Part shown: one piece after another, positions 10,745 through 24,104 of the stretch
Position numbering within the stretch: position 1 is the first letter of the stretch
Layout of the letters: each line of letters starts with the position of its first letter
Source of the DNA: Styela clava
Taxonomy: Eukaryota; Chordata; Ascidiacea; Stolidobranchia; Styelidae
Direction of reading: 5' to 3'
NCBI RefSeq assembly: GCF_964204865.1
Contig: NC_135259.1
Location: forward strand, 2,666,001 to 2,730,000
DNA length: 64,000 bases
Notes under the pieces: model-generated
What the model was told of the DNA's origin: nothing
Seen by the model: only the letters and a program-made list of their open reading frames with translations
Databases searched by the model: none
Made by a program: the position numbers and the translations under genes

Positions 10745-13050
10745 ATTTATCTGTATACTATATCTGTAATATATAGAATTAGACACACATTTCCATACTC
10801 GAAAACGAATAGTTCACTTTGACAGGCCCTTTCCTAAAACATATTCACTAAGCTATGAGTGACTACTCAAGTGAAGAGTGTTGTAGTTTCTACGCCATAA
10901 CTGTAATAGTGAACTTCTTCATTGCTTGTATCTTTTAAATAAACTATTTCAGTTCGGAGACTGTCTGTGTTAGCCAAGTGAATATTCCCCCTTACCCATA
11001 GGTTTCAGTCCCTTCACACAACTTGATGCAAAGTAGACAGACACAATTAGTTACCTCCATATTGGTACACACACTTCTGAAGCGCTTTTCTTCCTACCCA
11101 ACCTTACCAATCTACGTCTATTTTTTGACTTATATATATGGATTGTTTCTCGACAAAAATGATCCAATTACGACAAAAGCCAAAATATAAATGCGATGTC
11201 ACGGGAATGCCTTTCGTGGGATTGACAAACGTTATTTACTCAGTGAAACCTTCCCAATAAATCTTTTGTTCGTGATCTAGAGTTATGACGACCTGTGTTT
11301 ACACGAACTATACCTTCATTGAGTGTTTTGAAGTCGTATTTTAATAGATGACGCAGTGTATTGAAGCCGCAGCACTAGCTCCCACAACATTTAATATTTG
11401 GATATCTTATCTAACATTTCTGCATTCAATATGCTTAATTAGTCAGTAATTACCCCAACTTCATATAAATGGGTAGAAAAATAAATTAAATCGAGTTTCT
11501 GCGAAAACTGTTTTCAGATTCACGTTCTCTTGCGAAGCTGAATTGGGAATTTTTTAAGAGAAAATGAATAGAAAATCATTCTGGTGAGATCAGAAAATTT
11601 TCTACACTTCATAGAATTACATTTAACTTGGAAGTTTTAATCAATAAAAAAATATTTTACAGCAAGCTAGGTGCTATAGCGCATCCGTTTTCAATGCGTT
11701 TAATAATACATATGATTTCAAATATTTTTTCCGATCACTAATGTTCAACTTGAGCTTTTCAATAATAATAAATTATAGAAACTTCTAAATGAATAATATT
11801 AAACATAAAGTTTCAATGGGTCTGTTAAAGCAGTAATCAATCGTTTGGTAACATTCAAAATCATTTTACAAGTTAGTTACATTTGATTTATCCGGATTAA
11901 ATTTGCAATTCGATTGTTTTGATGCACTATCGATAAATGAATTGACGACCGAGTGGGATGCGGTTGAAATATGGTTTAATTAGCAAAATATTATTAATAA
12001 ATTATTTCCGCTTCCAATTATTTTCAGAGATGAACTCATAAAGAGGCAAACTGTTTAACTTGAAAGTATAGGCAACGTGTTTTAGTTTTTGGCAGAGATA
12101 GCGAATCGTTTTCAATAAATAAGTCAAAACTTGGAAAAACAAAAAAATAAAAACAAAAAATACTGTAGGTTCACATATATTTAATCATCAGCATTAATGA
12201 AAAGCGGGGTGTTGCATCTTTTCCACGAGTACTATAATTCTTTGTTGGTATGGTGTATATTTGAGCTTAACAGGTTTAACGATTACATCAGGACTGAGGC
12301 AATTCTACAAAATTCATGTGTGAAAGCACTGCATGGTATGTATGCACAAGAGTTACCAAAAACCGTTATAATGCAGCGGCAAGTATTTTCATGGACTCAA
12401 AACTCAGAGAGAGTTATGTTTTTCAATCACATTAAAGTCATTACCACATTGATTCATTTGTATATGAGAATTAGAAAGTCGGTAATTTGAGTCTATAAAA
12501 TAATATTTTCCAATCGGTATTATATGCGAGAAAAAAACTAAGTAGTGAGAGATGTCAAAATAGTGAAGTATCATTTTGTTCTCCCATGCCCCCAAAACAT
12601 TCTGCTTCGGTACATGTATTTCCGAAAAAGACGCTATAAAAAAACAATCTATCAGAAATGAACAGATAAAATTGCATGGGTATATGACATAAAATTGCTA
12701 CAGCCTAATTGCAAAAGTTATATACGAGTGTAGTTCTAGTAGTCCACTTACTGTCAGAATGAATTAAGGAAAAAATCAAAACCGGCCAAAAAACATGATG
12801 AGACATTGGTTCACCATCCCTGCTTTATGACATTCTTGAAGTAAAGAACCTTGCTCAATACTGCAAAGTTGATATATATACAGCGTAGCAAACTCTTTAT
12901 AGTTCCAATTGATCTTACTGGAAGAATTTATTATGCATGTATTTCGTAATTTAAACGTGCTCGAGCAAGATTAATTTAATAGTTTTAAATTTTTTAGTGT
13001 TACTGAGAACCAGATGACCAGAACGACCCTATACGTTTTGTCGTGTAGCA
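10745..13050. other. Upstream of the SRCR gene, no gene seen
   Basis: A possible acceptor (ATATATTACAG) lies 18 bases upstream of the SRCR start codon, so an untranslated first exon may exist further upstream. The rest is AT-rich and without splice-consistent coding. Confidence 0.45.
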
Positions 13051-13409
13051 CAGTGGTTCCCAACCTTTCTTCCCTGGCGGACCGGTAAAATTAAATTAAA
13101 TGTACTCGCGGACCGGCAAACATTGAAACGAAAATAGAAAGAATAGAAAAAGCATGCGTGCTGATTTTTAGGTTTCTGAATCTTGTGAGATTTGATTGAG
13201 CGCATTCGCGATGAATTGGATCCGAAAGAGCGAAAAGTGTGATTGCTCGGCGCCAAGATGTCGTGAAAGACGACGCAATATGACTGCGGAATTGTGTAAT
13301 AAACAAACGTAGCCTCGTCTTCGGTAAAGAGATCGAGACGGCATCAAAACAACGAAATTTCTCGCGGACCGGCAAAAAAGCTTCACGGGCCGACGGTTAG
13401 GAATCACTG
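13051..13409. mobile_element. hAT MITE
   Basis: Inverted termini CAGTGGTTCCCAACCTTTCT and the complement of AGGAATCACTG. The subterminal motif GCGGACCGGCAAA occurs at both sides (13110 and 13364). The target duplication is GTGTAGCA (13043-13050) and GTGTAGCG (13410-13417), 7 of 8. The 359-bp interior has no readable transposase. Confidence 0.85.
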
Positions 13410-14546
13410 GTGTAGCGTATTGCAAGTCTATATTATAACAGATAATGCTCGCCTTCCTATGTTACTGCTTGAAATTTAAAGGTCGGTTCCTGTCTTTCGC
13501 CACTTGTGACAATTTACGATAAATTATTCTGTTAACTCGTATATTTCGGTGCTTTTCCATCTTCTTTATTCTTACAATTAAAGACACATAATTGATTCAA
13601 AAAGCAACAACAGAATATATTCAAAAATAACTTGAAATTTTGGGCTTAACGTTTTCGTTAAAGTACGAGACGGAATGGACAAACTGTTTATATATCTGAG
13701 AATGAGTTGAACATCGTTTCATTTGTGAAATAACAGACATAATACTGGATGAGGCGTATTCCAATATGATCATTGAAGTGTGTATAAGAGTAGAAGTATA
13801 AGTGTGTATAAGTAGAAACTTGCTAGATTTTGTAGAGAAAAATTAGCAAAATACCTATTTTTATTTGCAATTTTTTGCAGTTGATAAGACGTTAGCTCAT
13901 TGGAAAACAGTAGTTTAAACTTATACTCGAAGCACTTAATGAGGGCAATATTTTTAAGACAATAAACTGTATAAGATTGGAATAAAACACATCAATGATT
14001 TTCAGAGAGAAAGTTGGAGTCAAACCAACATATACCCTTTTTAAAATAAGTTTATAACTTTATATTGATATTTATCAAATACAGATTAGCAAAAATACAT
14101 TTTCGGTAACTGCAGTTAAAATTAGCACAAAAGTATTATTGGTTTAATATTGATAAAATCAAAATATTGAAAAATTAAAAACTTACCTTCTTCATTGCAC
14201 AAGCCTTAAAAAAGAAAAATTAAATTGAATATAACCATTACATTTGTTGTTAATTTTTTTGAATTGAATATTTTGTTTACGTTTTCTCTTTTTTGTTTGT
14301 TTGGTGAATATTAATATTGTCCTCCAGATACACAAAATTACTTAGGCTCAAAAAGTCGTGTGCCTTCAAAGGGAAATATATGGAAGATAGAAAGCATTGT
14401 GTTTTGATCAATACTTTACCTAGATCACTCATATTTATCAAAAATGAACAGTTTAACATTTGAATTTTTTAATAACGACAATATTGTCTATAAGAAAAAT
14501 AATACCAGGAAAGCTAACAACAACAACAAGATCTCAAGAGAAGGAC
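13410..14546. other. Intergenic, no supportable gene
   Basis: AT-rich. Short minus-strand segments with donor-like ends exist at 14186-14210 (ATGAAGAAG/GTAAGT) and 14410-14460 (AGTGATCTAG/GTAAAG). They could be untranslated or small exons of the minus-strand genes, but nothing fixes their frame. Confidence 0.35.
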
Positions 14547-15929
14547 TCATAGGTTCATTCCGTGTCCAATATCATTATATTTTCTTTGAAGCGTATCTGA
14601 ATTGCTGAAGTCGGTCCCTTTCTGTTTTGAGGTTCCGCGGCCAAGTGACGATGGGGAGACGAGTTTAGTCGCAAAAGCAATTAGTAAACCGGGTTGAGTT
14701 AACTGCAGTATTTGAGCAATTTGTCTGTGATAAGTTTTTCCATGAGTTACCATGGACTTCGAACTCGAGGATACCCGTTTCGTCTGAAGGTGAACTATAC
14801 AACACGTAGTTCGTAATTCAAAAACTGCCCTGCAATGCATTCAAATACTGCGTACTTGCATGTTGACTTTGTTTACTTCTCTTTATATACTGTATTTTCG
14901 CTAATATCAGGACATTCATCAGAATAGTTTCTACACTAATATGACATAAAATATCTCCAAACTCTCAGACTTTTGTAGAGAATGGCGCTCGTTTCGTTGT
15001 AATTTGTAAATAAGTTGAAATTGGTTTAGCGACCTTGACTTTCTGTTTTGACATATGGACGAATAAATAATGTAGATTAGGGCTGTTCCACATAAGCCTA
15101 GTTTAATGATATTTCTATGAGCATTAGATTGCCTTTGTGATTGTTTTTACAGTTATAGTTTATTTAATTGATTTGATTGGATTCCATTGACGAATGATTT
15201 CATGTTCAACTTATGATAACTTAAGCCTGGAATAGCAGACAAATTCAGTATGTCATAATTTGTAACTCTTTCTGATTTGAAGGCTGCAAGTTATTTAATA
15301 GTATTTTGGTTCGACTTGCTAATTAACTATGTTTTATAAATGTGTTCATAAATTTGAGTAGGCTTTCTGAAGGCCCAATTGTGTATGATTATTTATTTAT
15401 TGCAAGTATTTTGTGCTGATTTGTTTTTACGTTTGTATTAAGATAACCGTGTCAACTGTATACTTCGAGTTGTGTGATTTTCTGGATTGAGGATACAAAC
15501 TTGGGGCTTGAAAGACCGCGTTATTGAACTGTTATCGGTGTCGTCCAGGTCTCAAAAAACGGCTGTTACACCAAGTACGGTATATATATAGTAACCTCCA
15601 GACGTCTCTCCGCCTCTTGGTTATTAGGAGACTTACTGAACAGACCAGAGTTTATATCTAATCAAGCTGGGACAGCCTTACAAGCGAAGGTTAAATCCCA
15701 GTGTGACTCAAAGACCTTACCACATGCCGACATATACTTCGCTCGGCGCGACTGGCACTTCGACATGAAACACACTCTGCTCGCCAAACTGACAAACATT
15801 GTGTGCCGAGACAAGATAACTGTGAATTGCCCTTGAACGTGTAAACCTTTTAGTTTTATACACGTTTGTCCCGCCAGCCACGTTTAAATAATTTATCTCT
15901 TGCTCAGAAATGTTCCCCACTTCTTGCAT
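14547..15929 (-). CDS. Two-exon gene, unknown family
   Basis: Minus-strand exon 15721-15929 starts MQEVGNISEQEINYLNVAG and ends at a good donor (CATGTG/GTAAGG) in phase 2. A second exon, 14547-14829, opens after the acceptor GAATGCATTGCAG in the matching phase and ends in TGA, giving 163 residues. The protein is rich in Ser, Thr and basic residues, has no signal peptide or membrane span, and contains one Cys pair (TTCCIVHLQTKR) just after the junction. I do not recognise the family. Upstream coding exons may be missing. The start codon lies 373 bases from, and divergent to, the lipocalin start, so the two may share a promoter. The splice match supports a gene, but both frames are short enough for chance. 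Confidence 0.4.
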
Positions 15930-16302
15930 ATATTTCCTTTATTTTTGGAATACTTGAAATGCCGTAACGATAACTTTTTCTTTAGGTTCAAACTGGGAAA
16001 TACTCAACAAAATGCATGCTTGTAGCAAATATGATAAAATCTGATACATTATATAAAGTCTGGGCGTAAGTGGCTATTTCATATGTCGAGATGAAAAGCT
16101 TTGAGGTTCTCTATACGGCTCTATAATTTGAATCCAGTCATGGAATTTTTCGGGAAGTGATGTCACAACAATCGATAGAATGAATGCAAGAAACGTAAAC
16201 ATCTTCCATTCTAAATGCAATATCATGGCCTAGAATCATCATTCAAGTTCGCAACAGCAACCGAGACGCCTAGGGATAACTGCAAAACCTATTCTTGCTA
16301 AT
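15930..16302. promoter_or_regulatory. Candidate bidirectional promoter interval
   Basis: This 373-bp gap separates the start codons of two divergent gene models, the unknown minus-strand gene and the lipocalin. Any shared promoter would be here. I see no clear TATA box at a fixed distance; the assignment rests on position only. Confidence 0.25.
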
Positions 16303-17781
16303 ATGTGGGCGATATCAATTGTCGTACTTGCTGTAGCAATATTCAGTAAAGTGAACAGTAAATCATGCATCGCACCACGAAAACAACTAGATATCGACTG
16401 GACTAGGGTAATATCTGAATTCTTGTCTTTAAATATTCACTTAGCTACACAAATGATTTTGTGTTTCGGGTATTCAAATTATTCTAAATTGGGCATGTGC
16501 GACGTCAGTGCTTTGATGGGCTGACTAAATTCTTATCAGTCCCACATGGATTCTGATTTTACGTCTTACGCAATAAATGTAATTATTCAAGAAATAACCA
16601 GAAAGTTGATTTTCATAGGTTCAAAATATGCTCCCACTTTACGACGTCATTGATATTCCATCTCCAATTCCTCCTATAGTATGTTGGAAGTATAATAATT
16701 TTACGGAAACGGGAAATACTATTACCGCGACAATTGAAGCCTACGTTTCTGCGTAAGTATTAGAAATTACGAATATTTGAACGGCACAATATCGAAACAA
16801 ACGTGGAAACTTTCTATTTCAAAAAATATACTAAAATATTATTTTAGAAAATCATACAAGAACAAACTCTACTTCACAAGACTAGAACAAAAGGGAAAAT
16901 ATGTTCATGATTCAAAAGACGGTGAGAGCACATAAAATTTAAGGTTTTCAAATAAATTAGTTTCTGCTCTGATATAGCAAATATCTAGAAAAAGAATGAA
17001 ACTTTGCGAGGGTATTGTGATATAATTCAGTACTATCCAATTCAGAATCATCTTACACCAACACATTCACAGACCTCGCAGAAGAACTACATGATATGAA
17101 AGCTTATGAAGGTAAATTTGGTACAGTCGGGTTCATATCAAATTTTGTGAAATTTGTTGTATTTCGGTGATATTTATTGTATAATATGTTATATCTCACA
17201 GAGATTGAAAAAAGTATGCTGGGTCACATGGCATCTGAAGTTCGCTTTCTCACTGATTATGACAACTTTTTCATATTAGTCTTTTGTCGCGAGTCAGGTA
17301 ACGGTATATTTTATACTTATCATTTGATGGAGCTGTTCTATGTTATTGCAACTCAATAAAAGCACTTGTGCAACAAAAAACCATATTACAGAAGAGTTAT
17401 ACGACAATTTTTGGGAAAAAACAACGATTCAAAGTTGGTAATTTGATAAGTTTCCTCGGGGCGTCATGTATATACAACAAAAATATCATGTTTAGTGAAA
17501 AATAAATTGAATATTTTTATGTAATTCTAATATTTGTGGGTTTAAAACTATCGCACTTGAACAAACTGTTCATTTTATTTTTATTTAGATTAATCTTATT
17601 TAATTTAGATTGGACGGCTCTCGTAAAGGCGAGAACCCCTCAAATCAGTGTTGACCAACTTCAACTGATTTCTGAAGCATTGATTGAAAATGGTCTTCGA
17701 TCTCCTATCATGACATTGAAGAATGGATGTGCAATACCATACGTTGAAAGAAAAAACCAGGCCACCGTTGTTGTTGCTTGA
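16303..17781 (+). CDS. Secreted lipocalin-family protein
   Basis: Seven exons: 16303-16407, 16619-16752, 16848-16921, 17046-17111, 17202-17297, 17392-17433 (uncertain end), 17609-17781; phases 0,2,1,1,1,1; about 229 residues. Residues 1-20 (MWAISIVVLAVAIFSKVNSK) are a signal peptide. The LDIDW segment takes the place of the family GxW motif but lacks the glycine. The TDY of SEVRFLTDYDNFFILVFC (TDY about 144-146) is the second lipocalin motif. The C-terminal stretch LVKARTPQISVDQL then LISEALIENGL matches the conserved Arg and following helix. Four-plus cysteines could form the usual barrel-tail disulfides. Lipocalins carry small hydrophobic ligands extracellularly; the ligand is unknown. The last junction is problematic: the strongest donor (AAGTTG/GTAATT) would create a stop, whereas the weaker ATTCAAA/GTTGGT keeps the frame. 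The successive 0,2,1,1,1 phases resemble the conserved lipocalin gene layout as I recall it. Confidence 0.75.
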
Positions 17782-17830
17782 TTAAAATACCATATAAAGC
17801 AAAAATGTATTATCCGAATTATGCAGATAT

Positions 17831-17836
17831 AATAAA
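17831..17836 (+). terminator. Poly(A) signal after the lipocalin gene
   Basis: AATAAA occurs 50 bases after the lipocalin stop codon at 17779-17781, at a plausible distance for 3' end formation. Confidence 0.45.
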
Positions 17837-18289
17837 ATATTATTATTGGTAGTATATCTAATATATAGTATTCAGTTAACTCATAACCGCATTTCGAATA
17901 ATAAAATCAATTAATGTTACCACCATGATCATGAATATCTATGATGATTAAATTATGATATATTTTCAGTATTCTAAATTTTGCGTATGGCCATCTTCAA
18001 TTCGTCTGTTCTATTATGAATGAGTGTGAAACAACAAACTATAGGTGCAACTTGCAACACACAATTACAAAATCTTGGTGTCAGCATATTTCGTAATTTA
18101 AGTGGGAGTACATAAATTCAATCTCAGTCACTCAGTCCATGATGTTTGTCGCGTTTTCAATATATGTCCAATTTAATAGATTACAACTATGAGGATCGTC
18201 ACGAGCTCTGTATTTCTAAGTTACCATAAATAAAGATGTTTATTATCCTCGCTCACAACTGTAAAATGATGTATGGGCGACATGTTAAA

Positions 18290-19400
18290 ATGTCAGGCTT
18301 GTCCATGGGACATATTTTTCTGTCCCATTCCCATCCACCCCATAGCAATTATGCCTGTCCCATCCCATTCCATGGGATTCCTATTGGAATACAATTCAAT
18401 AAAAATTGGTAAATTTAGGTTAAGCGTTTACTAAATAGGACTACATGTACGAATAGACATTCAAAACAACAAAACTTACGGACTTTGTTCACTTTATATT
18501 CATAACTATTATACATGTGTCCATCAGCCCCTTCACGAAGTATATTTTTAATGCTGAATATATTTTGCTCTCTATAACTGACAAGAGAGCTATGCTCAAA
18601 TATATGGACACGAAGTCTTTAACGAAAGGTTTTACCATCATTTTCCCGAAAATCATACGGTTTTCGTGTCCCACGGGAAATACAAATGTGTGCTATCCCC
18701 TTCCCATTCACAAGTCTGTAAAATGTTATAAATAATGCTTCCTATGCCCAAATTTAATTTAACGTTCATTTTGAATTCTGCAAAACTTTTATAACATGTC
18801 ATTATCTGGATCGAAATGTCTGGCGTATGTGTACATTTTGTATCCGCGCACAGTTTTGCTTCAGGATTTGAGTTCACATGCCTATACGCTCATTAATTAA
18901 ATATCACTTTGACTTGAATGTGTGACTTACCAATCACTCATCGTAGATCCATACTCAATTATTATATTCAATATGACACAGTAAATTACTGAGAATACAA
19001 AAAATACATACAATGGAGCAGCATATTTTTGCGATGTCCAAATCTATGGATAAAACATCTTTTTCATAAGCCGTATTCCGCAAGGTTCCAATCAAGTATG
19101 TAAATGTGTGAACCATACAATTACAAAGAAGCAATGCTCAAATATATGAACACGCAGAACAATAACCCTGAAATCATATGCGGTGACGTACCAGTACCTG
19201 TATCGGTGACCGGGGTGCCGTGACGGTACAGGGACGGTCATAGATATTTTAGGTCATGTGACAATGATCCATTCTTGTTAATTATATCAAAATATCAATT
19301 GAAATATCTCGTGATATGAGTCAACTATGTACCGTATTACCGGATCAAGTACCGAACCCCAGTCAAACATTTCACATAAAAACGTTTCTAAATAACATGC
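18290..19400. repeat. Dispersed repeat cluster with TATATTTGAGCA motif
   Basis: Several fragments share the motif GCTCAAATATATGGACACG or its complement: 18594-18612, 19137-19155, and elsewhere at 24610-24630 and 57808-57825. They are accompanied by strings such as CGGTACCAGTACC-like and GGTACGGTACTGG (19175-19240, 24534-24560) and by GTCCCATTCCCATCC (18320-18370). This indicates members of one decayed transposon family. Ends could not be fixed. Confidence 0.4.
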
Positions 19401-19472
19401 GTCAACCTAACACCACCTGAATTGGGGTTACAAATTTGGGTACAGTGACTGTCATGGCCGTTTAGGGCTGAT

Positions 19473-19558
19473 GGACAATTCGACTACACGGACTACTCAC
19501 CAGGTCTATCTGTAATCGAGTTGTCTCTGGTGAGTTGTCCGTGTGTAGTCGAGTTGTC
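19473..19558. repeat. Imperfect palindrome (hairpin)
   Basis: GACAATTCGACTACACGGAC at 19473 pairs with GTCCGTGTGTAGTCGAGTTG at 19538-19557, with arms of about 30 bases and a 25-base loop. It resembles a tiny foldback MITE but no target duplication is evident. Confidence 0.55.
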
Positions 19559-20375
19559 TGCCTCCCATTTCACATGTCCCGTGACAATGATCTACTCTTC
19601 TCCATTCAATTGCAACATGAATTGAAATACTAAGTAATCAGTTTCATACCCTTCTCCATTATTTGAACAAAATTTAAAAAACAAGCCCCGCTTTTACCAG
19701 ACAGCTACGAGTTAGTTCAGTGTCACTGCGCTGTGTTACGGTACCGGAACTGTCCTATCTTTAGAAGTTCCTATCTTGTAACAGCGCGAATTGAAATTGC
19801 AAGATGGTCGGACTCACAACTGTGGTAACACCAACGATCCGAGTCACTACTGTAATATAACACCAAGTACGGCACTATTCGCCATTCACAATTCCTCAAA
19901 TCTCAGCAAAGCAAGGATTCAATTACGAACCACCGACGTTCGATGGCACGTGATCAAAAGACATGAAGAGGAGTGCCAGCATATGCGTCCGCAGAACGTT
20001 CGGTGACGTCATAGCAAACAAAAACAAATCTCACAGAGACAACAGAAATATTTGAAAAAAATTTCATCTTTAACCACTAAAAATTTCAAAGCAATTGGTC
20101 CAGTAAACAAAGAGAAAAGCGACTTTTTAGAATTTCCACTAGGTGTCCAAAAGTGTCAAAGAGCAACAACATAATATTGAAACGATTCATAGTTGTGTCC
20201 AACTACGTGTCCAAAAAATTTTTCATCGCAATACAAAATAGGCAAGGCACCTGGCAATATGAGTTGGCGTATCACGTTTTTCTGCTGTCATTCAAATCAT
20301 CACAGACTAGTTATTATCCATATGATCAATACAAGGTTTTGAGTGGGCGAGATTGCATGTGATTATGCCCTATTA

Positions 20376-20669
20376 CAGCAGTTCCCAAAGAGTGTGCCCC
20401 GATAATTTATAGAATTGTGTTAAAGGTAACTAATATATGATTGAATATTTTACATATTGTATTTATTATAAATGTTTTATTATTTCTTATTTTAAATTCT
20501 GTGTTTATGGATCGATAAATTCATTTACCTTTCTATGTCGTTTACTTTCTGTTACGTAGTGTCCACCTCTTTTGGTATGTAACTGTTAGCATTTTTTTCG
20601 TGTTGGGACGCCGTGAGTTTTTTTCCTGGTAATTTGGCGCCGCACAAAGGAAAAGTTTGGGAATCACTG
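20376..20669. mobile_element. hAT MITE, diverged
   Basis: Termini CAGCAGTTCCCAAAG and the complement of AAGTTTGGGAATCACTG. The internal string CCTTTCTATGTCGTTTACTT and the motif AACTAATATATGATTG recur in the relic at 26330-26630, identifying one family. The target duplication is poor (CCCTATTA against CCCTCGGC). Confidence 0.6.
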
Positions 20670-20739
20670 CCCTCGGCGATACTGGATATTGACAAACATC
20701 AACATTCCATATTGAGCTTCTACTTGAAAATATCCATAC

Positions 20740-20850
20740 GTCTTCAACATTCGTTTCGTAGAATATTTTCACTAATATTATCATATTTCAAAAAAACAGC
20801 AGGTCTTCATCATTCTTTTTGTAAAATATTTTCACTAATATTATCATAAA
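20740..20850. repeat. 63-bp tandem duplication
   Basis: TTTTCACTAATATTATCATA occurs at 20767 and 20829 within two near-identical neighbours that also share the CTTCA-CATTC-TTT-GTA flank. Two copies only. Confidence 0.6.
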
Positions 20851-22362
20851 AAAGCTCATGCCTACTGCTTGTTGAGCCCAATCATCCGATATTCCACCTT
20901 TTACTTTATATTCCACCATCATATCTATTCGTGTCGAAAATTTTCAGATGACCATGAACAATTTCGCTTTCGACAGCATCTCAAATATCGTGGATTAGCT
21001 GCTTATTTTTAGGATGCGATTATACTGACAGGAGGTTTGTTATTGTTTTGCTTCCTGGAAATCATCACTGCTTCGCACGTTAACAATATAGCGCTGTGAT
21101 TAACCAATTGTGGCGTACCGAAATTGGTCCTTTCTGCCAGCTTCACAAAATAATCTTCTTGCGGTTCCAAATACAGCAGAGTAACTAATTTAACTAACTA
21201 GATTAACTATACACCTGTAAGAACTTAATACAACCAAATACTCCAGTTAAGAAATACAATAAACAAATAAAAATACAGTACAAGATACCATACAGATACA
21301 TAAGGAACACAAATAGGAATTGGTCTATGACATCTAAGTCATGAACTATCGACCTGTAATGGAATATACAAAAACCAGGCAAAACATACCTAGAAATACA
21401 TAAGAATAACTAGTATGACACTGAAGATATACCACAAATCCTATCGACAAAAACTTAATATACCTGGTAATTCGCATAGAAATACGGAAATCGCACAGGA
21501 AATAAACTGCGAAAGTAGACTAGTTACAGAAACGTTAAATACAAGATAACTAGTGAACAGAGCTATGCCAAACTGGAGAAACACTAAATCTGTACTACTA
21601 ATATCATTTTACAACAAAAATTACACAGATTAACGGCACTAAAATACTATAATAATAACCTAATACACAGAAAAAAAATCCACAATGCCGGCACTCTGGC
21701 AAACCAGCTAAAAAGGAAAGATACTCAGCTGCTCACTGGTGACTCAAGTGGTAAGAATAAATATGGCAATACAGAATCTCACAATTAATAAATTAGAACT
21801 TTGATATTACTGCGCACAATCTCGCTTTCGAGGATCCGCTAGTTGATCTATTTTAAAATTGTTAACAACGCTGTGATCTCAGGTTTCTAAGACTACATTT
21901 GAAAAGATTGTAGTATATATATAACGGTACTTGCTTCTATTTATATGAGGTTTTTCTGGATTTCAATAGCTTGAAAATGTGCTCACGTAGACTGAAAATG
22001 TTAAAAATACACACATCTATGTTAGTGGTAATGATGTGTAATATTACAAGAATCTCCATGAGATTTTGCCGATGAGAGTATAGAATTACGGAAATGCAGA
22101 ACTGCTAACTAAAATCCTTATGCAAATATTCCAGCGTGACTGTTTTGATGAGCTTTGTATTTCGCGTTTTTGTGTTATATTTCAAAACAGTTGTTCTGAA
22201 TATGCCATTTAGCAATCTAACTGCGAAAATGCGCGATGTAAATATCGGGGTACGGTCAGGCATCATCGAAGTTTGAGAAATAAACGTAGCCTACATCGTG
22301 GGACGAAGCCGAGGCATGATGCAGTAAGAAGTGGGAAAATTAAATGAGATATGGGGATCATG

Positions 22363-22437
22363 CAGCGCCGGATTACCCATTAAACATTATAAGCACGTGC
22401 TTAGGGCACCAAGCAAAGAGGGGCACCACAGAAATTT
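22363..22437 (+). mobile_element. Orphan hAT-like terminus
   Basis: Begins CAGCGCCGGATTACCCATTA and continues CACGTGCTTAGGGCACC and AGAGGGGCACCAC, a pattern typical of the GC-rich end of hAT elements (CAGxGCCGG). No partner end was found. Confidence 0.45.
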
Positions 22438-24104
22438 TAGAGCAGAATTTTATATAGTGTATCGGTGTTTAATAAAATATTACGAGTTTACCAGACGACT
22501 CAAACTCCAAAATATTCGCTTATTTTTCGTCTTCAAGTATATATCATTCTTCAATTAACCATCTTTTCTTAAATTGTTGTTGTTTTTCTTTCTAGTATTC
22601 TCCTTGTTGCTGCATTTTTGTTTTAAAAAAATTTCTTTTATTTTCAACAGTTGGACCAATGAACTATTTACACTGTGTGGCGGTTCCACGTCGCATTCCA
22701 ACAATCTAGTGGTCAGCGAAGTCGAAAGTTTTTTGATAAGGTAAACCAGGATGGTCCCGACCCTGTCATGCTGATACATTACGTGCGGCTCACAGATCAA
22801 TTTCAGCGTATATTTGTATCTAATGGAGAATGGAGAAAGACCCGGGCGAAAGAATTCTGATCCGTGGTTCGGCATATGAAAAGGTTATTATTTGGATGAT
22901 TATTAGGCATAAAAATAAAGGATTGACTGCTCATTTAAAAAATATATAAATAGTATTGAATGGACGAGAGTATATCAGAAATAAATATAACAAGAAAACT
23001 AATTCTGCCGCAGTTTCGAAATGGCGACTAATTGAACACGCTCATCCAAAGTCAATGAAGTATTTATGATTTTTTTCATATTCTTCAGACATCCAGTTAG
23101 ATGCCACACATCTAAGTTGAAAAGGAACCTAATATTTCTAAAATTTATATTTACAATTCTCTAACACATAATCTCAGAATCGGTTTTCTAAAGAGAACAA
23201 TTTGTTATTTCATGCATTCTAATATATAACAAGTTATGACTATTTGAAATCGGCTCATACGTATTTTTAACGTATTTGATCTATTCTGCTCTTGTATAGT
23301 GTATACCGTGTATATCGTGGGCAAATGACAAAAATTGATAAATTTACAAAAATTTTTGACAAACAAGTTTTAAATAACGTAATAAAAGATAGCCGGTGTT
23401 TAATGTGTATAGCTAATAAAATCATTTTTAAGTTTTACATTACCTATTTCACTGAAAATATATTCGGTTAAAACTTATCATTTGTATTAAATAACTTAGT
23501 TGATATTCATAGTCAATTTGGATGAGTTTAGCAACATAGTTAAAAAATCAACCGCATTTTTTTCAAAGTACAATATTTTGTTTGAACTCTGCAGTAAGTA
23601 GTCAGTGTTATTTTCAAATAAATCCTTTTATATGATCGGAGAAATTCCAAATATCAATCTGTTTTTAAAAATCACAAAAAGGCATAGAATATAAGTTGCA
23701 GCACCAAACATCGTTTATATATATATAAAATACCGGTAATAGGCTACTAAGTACATCAAATAAGCGTGTTGCTGTTATTTTGCTGATGTCCTGTATTCGT
23801 TTGTGTCCATGCCGTCATCGGACAAAAATAATCGGTAATCCTGGCTTTATGCTCTGCCTCTGTGCTTTGATATCTTGTTAATTATTTGGTAGTCCATTAT
23901 TAAACATAAATTATTTTGTGACAAAAGTGTGGCGATAATAAAGAAATTTTTACCACTTATAGAAAAATTGTCTGATAACAGTGTTATTAGTTTCGTGAAT
24001 ATAGCAAAGCACTATCACGGCAATTTCAAAAAAAAAATGAAATTTTGATCATGGAACATGTGGGATGTAGTTTATTATTCTCAAAAAATATGTATTTTTG
24101 GCAG

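Larger units (their letters stand above)
17837..23439. other. Repeat-rich intergenic stretch
   Basis: No splice-consistent gene was found. The interval holds a dispersed GC-richer repeat (18290-19400), a hairpin (19473-19558), a hAT MITE (20376-20669), a 63-bp tandem duplication (20740-20850), a T-poor AC-rich tract (21180-21700) and an orphan hAT end (22363-22437). Confidence 0.55.

Noticed and set aside
22555..22875. Overlapping open frames on both strands
   Set aside because: Neither shows codon-like composition, splice support or recognisable motifs.
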